Part shown: piece after piece, positions 1-7,368 of the stretch
Layout of the letters: the number at the start of each line of letters is the position of its first letter
Position numbering within the stretch: position 1 is the stretch's first letter
From: Lachnospiraceae bacterium
GTDB taxonomy: Bacteria > Bacillota > Clostridia > Lachnospirales > Lachnospiraceae
Reading direction: 5' to 3'
DNA length: 64,000 nt
Assembly: GCA_017460885.1 (NCBI GenBank)
Contig: JAFUAB010000030.1
Location: forward strand, 1-64,000
Notes under the pieces: model-generated
What the model was told of the DNA's origin: nothing
Databases searched by the model: none
The model's input: only the letters and a program-made list of their open reading frames with translations
Translations under genes and position numbers: made by a program

Positions 1-264
1 ATAATGGTTTATTTACCTCTGGACAAGGTATGAACCATTATGGGAGGAATCAGTTTATAAAAGCAACGGCCTGCGGCCGATTAGCTCCGCATTCCGGCCG
101 TTTTGCTCCGCAAAAGCGGCCGTTTGAAGTCGCCATATGCAATAAATGGTATAATATTTTTCAAAACAGACTCGAATGATTATGCCTCAATATATTACTT
201 TGTCGGACCAAACAGAATTTAACCCATCATTGATATCACAACATATCGTTTCAAACATAAAAAT
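1..264. other. Non-coding left edge
   Basis: No convincing gene is visible. An inverted repeat pairs ATAATGGTT (1-9) with AACCATTAT (33-41). A GC-rich hairpin, CGGCCG with T-rich inner arms, spans 95-122. These could be the end of a gene or repeat outside the window. Short open frames here are overlapped by better explanations. Confidence 0.4.
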
Positions 265-302
265 GCCCTCCTGCGCTTACCTAAAACTTCGCGCCGGAGG
301 GT
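265..302 (-). terminator. Terminator of the Rpn gene
   Basis: The hairpin has GC-rich arms GCCCTCCTGCGC and GCGCCGGAGGG separated by a loop. On the minus strand it is followed by a short T-run. It lies about 40 nt downstream of the Rpn stop codon and is duplicated at 4646-4683 behind the mini-Rpn copy. Confidence 0.75.
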
Positions 303-342
303 ATGCAAGTCAATCTACTACGGTTAGAACTACGCTTATACC

Positions 343-516
343 TCAAAGCATCTGTGAAAACCGCTTTTGGTCATCAGCGCTGATCTTCAGTGCATCCATT
401 GCCTGCTGTGCAGTCAGTTTCAATGTATCCATCAGATTCCTAATAGAATCAAGCAATGTTTTATCTGTAGCTTTTGTAGCTGCTTCTTTTTGCATCTCCT
501 GAATTGCGATACACAT
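343..516 (-). CDS. Intragenic small Rpn protein (RpnS-like, 57 aa)
   Basis: Inside the Rpn gene and in the same frame, a second ATG at 516 is preceded by AGAGGAGG with a 5-nt spacer. This is a better ribosome site than the one of the full-length gene. The product would be only the C-terminal helical tail, from MCIAIQEMQ to RFSQML. In E. coli Rpn proteins, a short in-frame C-terminal product acts as an antitoxin to the full-length nuclease, so the same role is inferred here. Support comes from a separate copy at 4724-4924 that encodes the same 57 residues with two substitutions but no nuclease domain. Confidence 0.65.
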   Translation of the reverse strand: MCIAIQEMQKEAATKATDKTLLDSIRNLMDTLKLTAQQAMDALKISADDQKRFSQML

Positions 517-1299
517 ATTAACCTCCTCTGCGCCCTGGGGTATTTGTATTCCCGCCTTGGCGACTTCGTTGATCACTTCAACAGTTCGTCTGTCCAAATG
601 CTCATAATCAGCATCCTGTGCAATAACTTCTGCAAGCTTCTCTTTATCTTTAGAGTACTTAATAAACTGAAATGCCTCTGCTAATGACGTACGGAACTTC
701 TCAAAATCTTTATCGTCTATACCTCTCGGTGTAATAAGATTTATCCTGTAATCCGGTACATGTTTAAGAATTCGTTCATCGGTTGTAGACAACATCTCAT
801 GTATGCTTAGGGGACCGTCCCACTCATCCGGCGACCAATAAACAACAAGCGTGATTACCGGATGGAGTTTATCCTCTTTATAAAACCCGCTCAGAAATTC
901 ATCACTGCACGGTTTGCTTACCAGAGGATCTTTACTCTTTGCACGGTTTATTTTGGCTGTCTGCTCTATCTGCTTTGCATATTGTGCAGCATCATACAGC
1001 ATATCCTTGACCGGCATAGCATAGTGTACATGAGTCTGATCTTCCACGCCAAGCAGAAGATATTCCGCATTATCATCCTCCATTGCTGCCAGTAGCTTAA
1101 ATACATCTCTGTACTTCTGTATGACATCCGATGATTTGGCGCCATCTCCGTATGGTAAAGCTACAGCCGAAGGATCAAGCTCTCTTAAGTTATCCGGATC
1201 AATGACCTGTTCACCATCATATAAGTAATAATTGAACAGATCTGCAAAACGGTTATTATCCGACATATATTCATTTGTCTTAGAATCAGCTGCACCCAT
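343..1299 (-). CDS. Rpn-family nuclease / YhgA-like putative transposase
   Basis: This 318-residue protein has the layout of the Rpn (recombination-promoting nuclease, PD-(D/E)XK) family. It opens with the typical NRFADLFNYYLYDG, followed by the block LLLGVEDQTHVHYAMPVKDM around residues 81-100, which resembles the acidic nuclease motif region of relatives. A charged helical tail follows. By family knowledge it is a DNA endonuclease, toxic when unchecked and sometimes antiphage; the old transposase label is historical. The start at 1299 has AAGGAG about 15 nt upstream, which is long, but the N-terminus matches family practice. It has its own promoter (1331-1359) and terminator. A second, internal start for the last 57 residues is annotated separately. 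The gene belongs to the island with relaxase and AAA remnants. Confidence 0.8.
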   Translation of the reverse strand: MGAADSKTNEYMSDNNRFADLFNYYLYDGEQVIDPDNLRELDPSAVALPYGDGAKSSDVIQKYRDVFKLLAAMEDDNAEYLLLGVEDQTHVHYAMPVKDMLYDAAQYAKQIEQTAKINRAKSKDPLVSKPCSDEFLSGFYKEDKLHPVITLVVYWSPDEWDGPLSIHEMLSTTDERILKHVPDYRINLITPRGIDDKDFEKFRTSLAEAFQFIKYSKDKEKLAEVIAQDADYEHLDRRTVEVINEVAKAGIQIPQGAEEVNMCIAIQEMQKEAATKATDKTLLDSIRNLMDTLKLTAQQAMDALKISADDQKRFSQML

Positions 1300-1330
1300 C
1301 GGTTATCGTAATATCTCCTTAAGTGATTAT

Positions 1331-1359
1331 AATATAGCAAAATACCGGCGTGTTTTCAA
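1331..1359 (-). promoter_or_regulatory. Promoter of the Rpn gene
   Basis: On the minus strand the -35 is TTGAAA (1354-1359) and the -10 is TATATT (1331-1336), with a 17-bp spacer. The same promoter block is repeated ahead of the mini copy at 4955-4982. Confidence 0.65.
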
Positions 1360-1382
1360 TCAATACACGCAGTTTTGTGTTG

Positions 1383-2675
1383 TTACGAAAATATCTCTGA
1401 TATGTCGTTTACGCATGATGTAAATGCCCAAAGAATAAAGATTATGGTTGCCATGCCTATCACTACGGTTATCATATTGTCATGGATCTCCCTCTGCCTG
1501 TCATAAGGCAGTTTCCGATAGTTCTGATACAGCGTTACCACACACGGGATAATTATGTATCTGATCACAGGGAATGCAGTCTGTATGAGCATCCATAGGA
1601 TAATTACATTTACCGGCAATCTGAATCCGACACATTCGGACGATATTGCTATGACCGCAATACCCGATGCAATCATTATCCACTGGGCATACTTATCGAA
1701 TTTCTTACTCTTTATATAACAGTACCCTCCACCGAAAACGATCCCCATCGGAACAGCGTACAGGATGATCACTAACACAAGTGTCATGATGATCAACACC
1801 AGCCAGTATGCCACATCCGCACCGGTATTACTAAACAGAGTTGCTACATTCTCTGCCAGACTTCCGCTCCGGGAAGTGACAGTATTTTCAGCAAATCGTA
1901 TATAGTTTTTTACATACCCGACCACACTAGCAGCTTCACCGCGCAAGATAGTCGAAGAGCCTGCCTGTATCAGTAGAACCACAATACAAAATTCAAACAC
2001 AAAATCATGCCACCATTTTCTCAGCGTATACCTGACATCAAGGGAATGTATGCGCATCTTAAGCCTTCGGTCATATTTTTTCCTTATCCGTGCGATCTCA
2101 AGATCCTTTTCCCTATGAATGGCCGCTTTTTCTTCCGCAATCTTCTTCTCAGCCAGTTCATCAATATGGGCTTCTTCATCTGCGAGAAGCTGCTTGTATC
2201 TGTCACGATACTCCTCACCTTCTTTTCTGGCCTTTGCAGCTATCTCATTATCCCTGGCACATCTGGATTCGATTTCAGCTGCATGGTCCTCAGCCTGTAT
2301 GATCCGTTTATCGCAGTCCGCCCTTATCTGTAATATCTCTCTTTTATGCTTTTCATCATCTGCCGAGATCCGGTCCATGGCTGATGTGAGCGCGTCTTCG
2401 AGCTGTTTTTGCTGCTCTCTCGATTTCAGCCCGTTTCTGTTCCTCAAGTCGTCGTTGCTCTTCGTAAGCGCCAGATTCTGCTTCTGCAGTGCTGATATTT
2501 CTGCGTTCATGTCTGCTATCTCGGACTGATGCTCTGACTGAATCTCCGATATCTTGTTCTTTAGCATCGACACTTGAGATGAAAGCTCTGATATCTTCAT
2601 CTGACTGCTGTCTGTATTCTCTGTCAAGCTGCTGTTTTCGTTCTCTTTCGATCTTACGTCTCTCAAATTCGCCAT
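1383..2675 (-). CDS. Coiled-coil membrane protein of a mobilization module (DUF6040-like)
   Basis: This 430-residue protein has a long charged coiled coil over roughly residues 20-210, followed by about five hydrophobic segments. I place the start at 2675 because AGGAGG (2682-2687) lies 6 nt before that ATG; the upstream ATG at 2696 precedes this site. The first 320 nt overlap the end of the relaxase gene in another frame. Coiled-coil membrane proteins next to relaxases are common in Firmicute mobilizable elements; I recall such proteins as DUF6040, but this was not checked. A mating-related or relaxase-partner role is inferred from position only. The promoter is presumably shared with the relaxase. 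Confidence 0.6.
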   Translation of the reverse strand: MANLRDVRSKENENSSLTENTDSSQMKISELSSQVSMLKNKISEIQSEHQSEIADMNAEISALQKQNLALTKSNDDLRNRNGLKSREQQKQLEDALTSAMDRISADDEKHKREILQIRADCDKRIIQAEDHAAEIESRCARDNEIAAKARKEGEEYRDRYKQLLADEEAHIDELAEKKIAEEKAAIHREKDLEIARIRKKYDRRLKMRIHSLDVRYTLRKWWHDFVFEFCIVVLLIQAGSSTILRGEAASVVGYVKNYIRFAENTVTSRSGSLAENVATLFSNTGADVAYWLVLIIMTLVLVIILYAVPMGIVFGGGYCYIKSKKFDKYAQWIMIASGIAVIAISSECVGFRLPVNVIILWMLIQTAFPVIRYIIIPCVVTLYQNYRKLPYDRQREIHDNMITVVIGMATIIFILWAFTSCVNDISEIFS

Positions 2676-3420
2676 ACAACGCCTCCTTTCCGACATCTAT
2701 GTTGAATGTCTTATTAAGATTGGTATCCCTGACTTTTTTGCCTTCCTCATTTTCAAATGTTATGTTCTTCCTGCTGTCCGACCAGTTAACGGACCACCCC
2801 AGATCCTGCATTCCCGATATAAACTGTTCCCTGGATTCACATCCATGAGAAAGGACTCTGTCTATCGCCAGAGCACAGTCTGCCAGATAACTCTTCCTGG
2901 AATCATTTATGAGCAGATTGTACTTATCCTTGGACCATGTCGATATTTCATACTGCTCCATAAGCGATCCGTCAAAGTGATGTCCCTTCACGGCTATTGT
3001 GAGTCCCCTGGCCATACACATCTGATTGGTCAGATCCTTCATCCTCTGTAAGTCATTCCGGGAATTATGGAGTTTATGACCTTCTATGTAGCTCACGCTG
3101 TTGGTCACCATGTGGATATGGATATGATCCTTATCCTGATGCACCGCCACAAGAGTCTGAAACCCATCAAACCACTTCTCCGCAAAATCGATTCCAAACT
3201 GATACGCATCTTCTGCGGTTATGTTCTCATCCTTATGGAAAGATATGATGTTATGGGCATACATCCTGGCAGAATCCTTATCCCATATCCTCTTTTCATC
3301 GAGAAACACATTATATACGGTATCATAGTTAATCTCATCCGCCACGAACGGCCCGGTTACCGTACACAATCCATCCCGTACCTTTTCATCCCGTAGCACA
3401 TACTCTATGCAGTTCCTCAT
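2356..3420 (-). CDS. MobP-type relaxase, N-terminally damaged
   Basis: The protein is a MobA/VirD2-like relaxase (Pfam Relaxase type). The metal-binding histidine motif HQDKDHIHIHMVTNSV lies near residues 90-105, and NCIEYVLRDEK at the start carries the probable catalytic Tyr. The C-terminal third is a charged helical region. Relaxases nick the transfer origin and lead the strand into the recipient. The first ATG (3420) has no Shine-Dalgarno site, and the frame stays open to a TTG at 3459 inside the end of the AAA gene. A normal N-terminus with ribosome site therefore seems lost at a junction near 3415-3425. The catalytic residues remain, but expression is doubtful. Confidence 0.7.
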   Translation of the reverse strand: MRNCIEYVLRDEKVRDGLCTVTGPFVADEINYDTVYNVFLDEKRIWDKDSARMYAHNIISFHKDENITAEDAYQFGIDFAEKWFDGFQTLVAVHQDKDHIHIHMVTNSVSYIEGHKLHNSRNDLQRMKDLTNQMCMARGLTIAVKGHHFDGSLMEQYEISTWSKDKYNLLINDSRKSYLADCALAIDRVLSHGCESREQFISGMQDLGWSVNWSDSRKNITFENEEGKKVRDTNLNKTFNIDVGKEALYGEFERRKIERERKQQLDREYRQQSDEDIRAFISSVDAKEQDIGDSVRASVRDSRHERRNISTAEAESGAYEEQRRLEEQKRAEIERAAKTARRRAHISHGPDLGR

Positions 3421-4018
3421 CCAATGTGTCAATGGACGATCTGTTCGATGGATTCTCAATGAATGAGACGAACTCGGTTCTATCTATATTACTTCCTCTT
3501 TGCGATTTGTTCACGATCGAAAGAATATATCTGTAACTCTGACCACCAACTATCTGCAAACGCTTAAGAAGTTCATCCTTGATCTTTGTGACTTTATATT
3601 TCTTCTTGAATGTATCCGGCAACGACCCCTTAAAAGTGTTTGCGAATCCCTCACCAACCCTCTTTTTCAGCTCATATTCTCGTTTAATATCTTTCCCAAC
3701 GAGATACTGTGATTCATCGCTCTTAATGATATTCCTCTGAATCTGGTCTTCGATAACATGAAAAGCAGAAGACTCTGGGGTGTATTCCTTTCCCTTTTCA
3801 TCTATTGCCCTAAAGTCGATACTTTCAGAAGCTTCATTGCTTTCAAGTACTTTTGCAAAGCTAGATTTTCCCACACCGTTCGGTGCATATATAACAGCAA
3901 TACCACCCTTTCCATTATTTTGATGTTTGAATACTATTTCGCCATTTTCTTCATCCAACTCGTCAAAAGTATCTTTAAATATCAAATCGTTTCGTATTAA
4001 CGAAAATTGTAATTCCAT
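3386..4018 (-). pseudogene. AAA ATPase N-terminal fragment (SMC/RloC-like)
   Basis: The 210-residue product contains a Walker A motif, YAPNGVGKSSFAKVL, near residue 40, in the style of AAA_13/AAA_23 ATPases of the SMC, RloC and PrrC type. There is no Walker B, signature motif or C-terminal effector, whereas family members are usually 500-900 residues. The start at 4018 is chosen because GAGGGG lies 8 nt upstream. The frame runs into relaxase sequence and stops, so the gene was cut by recombination. Many such ATPases belong to defence or restriction modules, but without the missing part the activity cannot be named. Confidence 0.65.
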
Positions 4019-4151
4019 AGTTTGTCCCCTCATAAAAACCCTGTTCTCACATATAAAAACCTTGACTCTCATCTTCACGCCATGGCCAATCCTATTATAC
4101 AGACTCTTGTAAAAAGCAATCAAAAACCAGCAGGGTTGATTCAACCCGACC

Positions 4152-4334
4152 CTAACAGTTTTGAGTTGTCTTAAGGAAATATGTCAATATCTTGGCTTCA
4201 GGATTATCTTTCCCCGCAGATCCGCACAGTATCTTTATTGCCTCGTTCGACCTCTCCGCTCTTTTTAATTCTGCTTTTTCTGCCTGCTTATAACGTAAAT
4301 ACTCTTCATCATATACAGGTACCACATATCCCAT
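4152..4334 (-). CDS. Small hypothetical protein, 60 aa
   Basis: A short charged protein beginning MGYVVPVYDEEYLRYK, rich in Lys, Glu and Ala in the middle. The start at 4334 has GGAGGGAT (4341-4348) at good spacing, better than the ATG at 4370. It lies about 130 nt upstream of the truncated AAA gene on the same strand. I do not recognise the family. It could be a small partner of the AAA protein. Confidence 0.45.
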   Translation of the reverse strand: MGYVVPVYDEEYLRYKQAEKAELKRAERSNEAIKILCGSAGKDNPEAKILTYFLKTTQNC

Positions 4335-4645
4335 TATGCAATCCCTCCGAAATAAACTCTTATCGTTCATCAGACTGTATTTCGTTAAATTTGAACTGGT
4401 TTACAATGCTTTGCTCTTCTTGTTCTTCAAAGCCGCTATACAGTTAATAATGCGCCGTCGTTTTTCATTAACCCGCCAGATGTCTCCACATCTTTATGTA
4501 TTGCGAGAATACTATATCACTAATTCTCGCCGATTTTCTTTTGATGGAGAATAAACCGATATATAAAGAGAAATTAGCAGCACATACATTTAGTTCTGCC
4601 CGATCCGTCTATAGATTTATAGCATGTTTCTTCAGACATGAAAAA
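4335..4645. other. Gene-free spacer with inverted repeat
   Basis: No supported gene. An 8-bp inverted repeat, GCGAGAAT (4503-4510) and ATTCTCGC (4523-4530), is followed on the plus strand by a T-rich stretch. It could be a weak terminator or an operator upstream of the small gene at 4152-4334. Confidence 0.35.
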
Positions 4646-4683
4646 GCCCTCCTGCGCTTAGCTGGATCTTCGCGCCGGAGGGC
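4646..4683 (-). terminator. Terminator of the mini-Rpn copy
   Basis: This is a near-copy of the hairpin at 265-302, with arms GCCCTCCTGCGC and GCGCCGGAGGGC followed by TTTTT on the minus strand. Confidence 0.75.
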
Positions 4684-4723
4684 ATACAAATCAATCTACT
4701 GCAGTTAGAACTACGCTTATTCC

Positions 4724-4924
4724 TTAAAGCATCTGTAAAAAACGCTTTTGGTCATCAGCGCTGATCTTCAGTGCATCCATTGCCCGCTGTGCAGTCAGTT
4801 TCAATGTATCCATCAGATTCCTAATAGAATCAAGCAATGTTTTATCTGTAGCTTTTGTAGCTGCTTCTTTTTGCATCTCCTGAATTGCGATACACATATT
4901 AACCTCTTGCGCCCCTGCACCCAT
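4724..4924 (-). CDS. Mini-Rpn: stand-alone C-terminal Rpn tail
   Basis: This 66-residue frame is an internally deleted copy of the Rpn gene at 343-1299. It keeps the promoter, the leader, the first codons (MGA), the 57-codon tail and the terminator, and lacks the nuclease part. The tail differs from the large copy at two residues (Gln to Arg, Ser to Leu). The internal ATG (4897) still has AAGAGG upstream, weaker than AGAGGAGG in the large gene. Either start gives a small helical protein, which could act as a free-standing antitoxin or decoy for Rpn. Preserved frame and control signals argue against plain decay. The function is inferred. Confidence 0.6.
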   Translation of the reverse strand: MGAGAQEVNMCIAIQEMQKEAATKATDKTLLDSIRNLMDTLKLTAQRAMDALKISADDQKRFLQML

Positions 4925-4954
4925 CGGTTATAGAAATATCTCCTTAAGTGATAT

Positions 4955-4982
4955 AATATAGCAAAATATCTGCGTTTTTCAA
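4955..4982 (-). promoter_or_regulatory. Promoter of mini-Rpn
   Basis: -35 TTGAAA (4977-4982) and -10 TATATT (4955-4960), spacer 16 bp. It corresponds to the Rpn promoter at 1331-1359 with one base lost from the spacer. Confidence 0.55.
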
Positions 4983-5001
4983 TCAATACACGCAGTTTTG
5001 G

Positions 5002-5238
5002 CCACCTACACCGGGATCACGGCTATTTGCATCGCTAAGAGACTATTCGGGCGAGGCCGTATTGATTCTTGCAGATGCCTGCATTATAAAGCGGGAATTT
5101 TGCCGGATGCAAAATTCAGGTGCCCCTGAGCAATGGATTGCAAATGGGCACCGACGCGTATCGTCTTACGAACCTGAATGGCATCTGTTAGAATCACAGG
5201 CCGAGACCGCGGACTCGTGTGATGCATATTGGTCGTGA
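5002..5238 (+). other. Start-less open stretch, possible gene remnant
   Basis: Seventy-eight codons stay open on the plus strand, ended by TGA at 5236, with no start codon or ribosome site. I do not recognise the peptide. It may be the 3' end of a gene lost from the island, or chance. Otherwise 4983-5288 shows nothing. Confidence 0.2.
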
Positions 5239-5288
5239 TCCCGATACATTCCCGTCAAGAAAAAAGCAGAAGCCATATATCTGTACAC

Positions 5289-5320
5289 AAAAAAAGAATC
5301 CTTTCGGATTCTCGTTTTTT
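5289..5320. terminator. Bidirectional terminator
   Basis: Stem AGAATCC (5295-5301) and GGATTCT (5306-5312) with a TTTC loop, flanked by an A-run on the left and a T-run on the right, so it would work from both sides. It sits directly beside the tRNA-like direct repeat at 5325. Confidence 0.65.
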
Positions 5321-5324
5321 GCAA

Positions 5325-5344
5325 TAGCGAAAGGGGGATTCGAA
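5325..5344 (-). repeat. att-like copy of the tRNA-Met 3' end
   Basis: On the minus strand this is the 3' arm of a T-loop plus an acceptor ending in a discriminator A. It matches 18 of 20 bases of the intact tRNA-Met at 8540-8559 in the same orientation. No rest of a tRNA is present. Such a displaced 3' end is the usual mark of tyrosine-integrase integration into a tRNA gene, which makes 5345-8539 an island of about 3.2 kb. Confidence 0.7.
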
Positions 5345-5404
5345 GCATCTCAGCCTCTCGAAGAACCGCATAAACACTGAATTTCTAGAGTCACCACATC
5401 GTCG

Positions 5405-5423
5405 TGTCATCAATTTGTCATCA
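5405..5423. repeat. TGTCATCA direct repeat, 11-bp phase
   Basis: TGTCATCA occurs at 5405-5412 and 5416-5423, one helical turn apart, just inside the att-like repeat. This fits arm-type binding sites of a lost integrase, but only two copies are seen. Confidence 0.4.
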
Positions 5424-5452
5424 AACTAACGATCCATCAAATCCTTAAGGAG

Positions 5453-5977
5453 TTATATATATGGCGGCATCTCCGAATAATACTTATCCAGAACCACATC
5501 AAAATCAATAAAGCGCTCTCCATAACAGTCTCTTCCGGCATAATCCGAGATAGCTGTCACTTCAATATCGCCATTGATCCGATGATGGTAATCACAATAA
5601 TCCGTAAAATCGAATCCCAAAAGTGGAAGATTAACATCTCCAAGATATACATGAAAATAGAGGTCTCTCGGTTTCGTGTTCATTATAGATACCCCGCTTA
5701 ACCTGCACGGATACACTCCAACCTCTTCATTAGTAGCTGTCTTCGCGAACTCTTTTTCTTCTTCTATGCCATTAGCTGCCACTTCTTCAAGGATAATTCG
5801 AGCAAGAATGGCTTTACCTTCATCATCGTCACATACTGTATTTAATCCAACTAACGACATACTTGCCCCAGTATCAAATTGAAACACGAGACGCCTATTA
5901 TCTCTGCGAAATGAATCAACAGCGAGTATATATGATCTTTTTGTTCTCTTTGCACTAAATGATGCCAGCGATTGCAT
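5453..5977 (-). CDS. Retropepsin-like aspartic protease
   Basis: This 174-residue protein carries LVFQFDTGASMSLVG near residues 30-44, the D-T-G-A-S active-site loop of retroviral-type aspartic proteases. The C-terminal half includes LPLLGFDFTDY, resembling the second retropepsin motif (hydrophobic-hydrophobic-G-x-D). Retropepsins act as homodimers with one Asp per chain. No signal peptide or membrane segment is seen, so a cytoplasmic protease is expected. It overlaps the upstream 82-residue gene by 23 nt, suggesting translational coupling. The substrate is unknown. Its place in an integrated island suggests an accessory role. Confidence 0.65.
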   Translation of the reverse strand: MQSLASFSAKRTKRSYILAVDSFRRDNRRLVFQFDTGASMSLVGLNTVCDDDEGKAILARIILEEVAANGIEEEKEFAKTATNEEVGVYPCRLSGVSIMNTKPRDLYFHVYLGDVNLPLLGFDFTDYCDYHHRINGDIEVTAISDYAGRDCYGERFIDFDVVLDKYYSEMPPYI

Positions 5978-6203
5978 AACTGCTTAATCCCTTCAATATA
6001 GGAATTCCCGCCAACTGCAGGTTTCTGTATTCACCTAATTCCCGATTCCCTTCCTGAGAGCTGGCAAAAGCATAGACTCTTATAGTCTCACCAGTCTCTA
6101 CGTCCTCGCAAATAGTATCACAATCAGGATGATCAACCAGCCACTGACTCCAATTAGCTTCTATCGGTTGTGAAAGAATTGTAATATGTGGATATTCCCG
6201 CAT
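5955..6203 (-). CDS. Small hypothetical upstream of the retropepsin
   Basis: An 82-residue, mildly acidic protein starting MREYPHITILSQPIEANW. The start at 6203 is supported by GGAGG about 8 nt upstream. Its end overlaps the retropepsin start by 23 nt, so the two are likely made together and may be partners such as substrate, inhibitor or adaptor. I do not recognise the family. Confidence 0.5.
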   Translation of the reverse strand: MREYPHITILSQPIEANWSQWLVDHPDCDTICEDVETGETIRVYAFASSQEGNRELGEYRNLQLAGIPILKGLSSYAIAGII

Positions 6204-6337
6204 CCTTCTACCTCCGAAAACCCAATACCTTCAATCTACATCTTGATTTTAGCATCCAAGACTTTCCCTTTCAACATTAGTAATGCTTAAATCGACCATA
6301 AAAAGCATAAAATGACCATATTAACCAGTCTCTATAT

Positions 6338-6640
6338 TTAGCTATCATAGGCGACATCTGGAACAGGTCTGGCTAGCGGGTCAAAGTAAATCCCCTCATC
6401 ATCAAACCTGATGACCACAATGGGAATACTATCCTTCACAATATCTATACTTACTTCCGCGTCTCCTGTGCCCGGTGTATATGCGTTATTAGCTATATTG
6501 AGATATATCTCTTCCGCAGCAACACCGATCTGCGTCTGTATACTCAATGAGCAATCTGAAGCTTCCAGTTCTTCATCGATCATAGATAGAATAGGGTTTA
6601 TAAAAGCCCTTATCGATGCGGGTAAATAACAGTGTATCTA
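6338..6640 (-). pseudogene. Anti-sigma (RsbW/SpoIIE-linked) ATPase fragment
   Basis: The frame encodes part of a GHKL ATPase domain of the anti-sigma factor type. EEIYLNIANNAY matches the N box and RFDDEGIYFDPLARP the first glycine box region. Homologous-looking sequence continues upstream to about 6640 without an ATG or ribosome site; the first ATG, at 6583, lies inside the domain. The second glycine box normally found 20-40 residues later is absent because the frame ends after PDVAYDS. Both ends are missing, so this is most likely a gene relic. Confidence 0.55.
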
Positions 6641-6769
6641 TATTCTGATCTCTGCTGCCGACCACACCATTGGATACTGTTTTGGTTATCAGGTAAACGC
6701 TAATCAAACGCATACTACGCAGGGTACATCAGTTCCTAAAATAGTGCCACTTTTCCGACTACATTTTTC

Positions 6770-7362
6770 CTAAGGCAGCGGGTAATGATCGTCTTTTATT
6801 CTTGGCGCAAAGTATCCCTTTATACAATTCGGATTACAAACACACAATTGAATATGTGTTTTCTCACATAAAGCTGATCCCGGATACGGAGCGCCTCCTT
6901 CAATAAACACTCCTCTTACCGAATCAAACGCTGGTGTACCCTCGTTCTCACTGTAAAAATCCTGTACCTGCAGGATCACCGCACAATCAAGATCTCTCAG
7001 CAATATATCTTTTGTCTTTTTAGAGTCCCGGTTAGCAGGCAAATCTATGTTGTTTGCCTCACAACGTGCCTTTAGAACTCGGTATCCCACTTTGAGATAA
7101 TCAGTACTCTTACTATCGGTAAGATTCAAGCAGTTTCCCAGATCAATGACCGCTTCTACAACCGCCGCTTCTTTTCCGTACCTTCTCCTTGCCCAGTCTT
7201 TTGCACGCTGAAGGTTTTGTTCCCAAAAGTATATCCCTGACCAAGCCAATCATATGTGTTCTCGCTGGCCTTTAGAGTTTGGTTCTGATGAATGACCTTA
7301 TCATATGTTTCCTGACTGCATCCATGAAAACCTATTACAAGATTTGGCAATTTCTCATACAT
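6770..7362 (-). pseudogene. ADP-ribosyltransferase-like gene with frameshift
   Basis: Two overlapping frames together make one protein of about 197 residues. The first (from 7362) carries NLVIGFHGC and YDWLGQG; the second continues with GIYFWEQNLQRAKDWA and ends in HIQLCVCNPNCIKGYF. The join needs one extra base near 7235-7237 (a GGG run), which restores YDWLGxGIYFWE. The pattern (HG early, a GxGIYF block, a late strand before NP) resembles PARP/ART folds, so an ADP-ribosyltransferase toxin is a reasonable inference, not proven. A ribosome site, GGGAG, lies in the end of the preceding small gene, 6 nt upstream. The frameshift could be a true mutation, a sequencing error or, less likely, programmed. 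Confidence 0.55.
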
Positions 7363-7368
7363 AACCTA

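Noticed and set aside
343..1299. Rpn gene as an active transposase/IS element
   Set aside because: No terminal inverted repeats or target duplications flank it; the transposase name of the family is historical.
5166..5348. 60-codon open frame on the minus strand
   Set aside because: It runs through the terminator and the tRNA-like repeat, has no ribosome site and resembles no protein.
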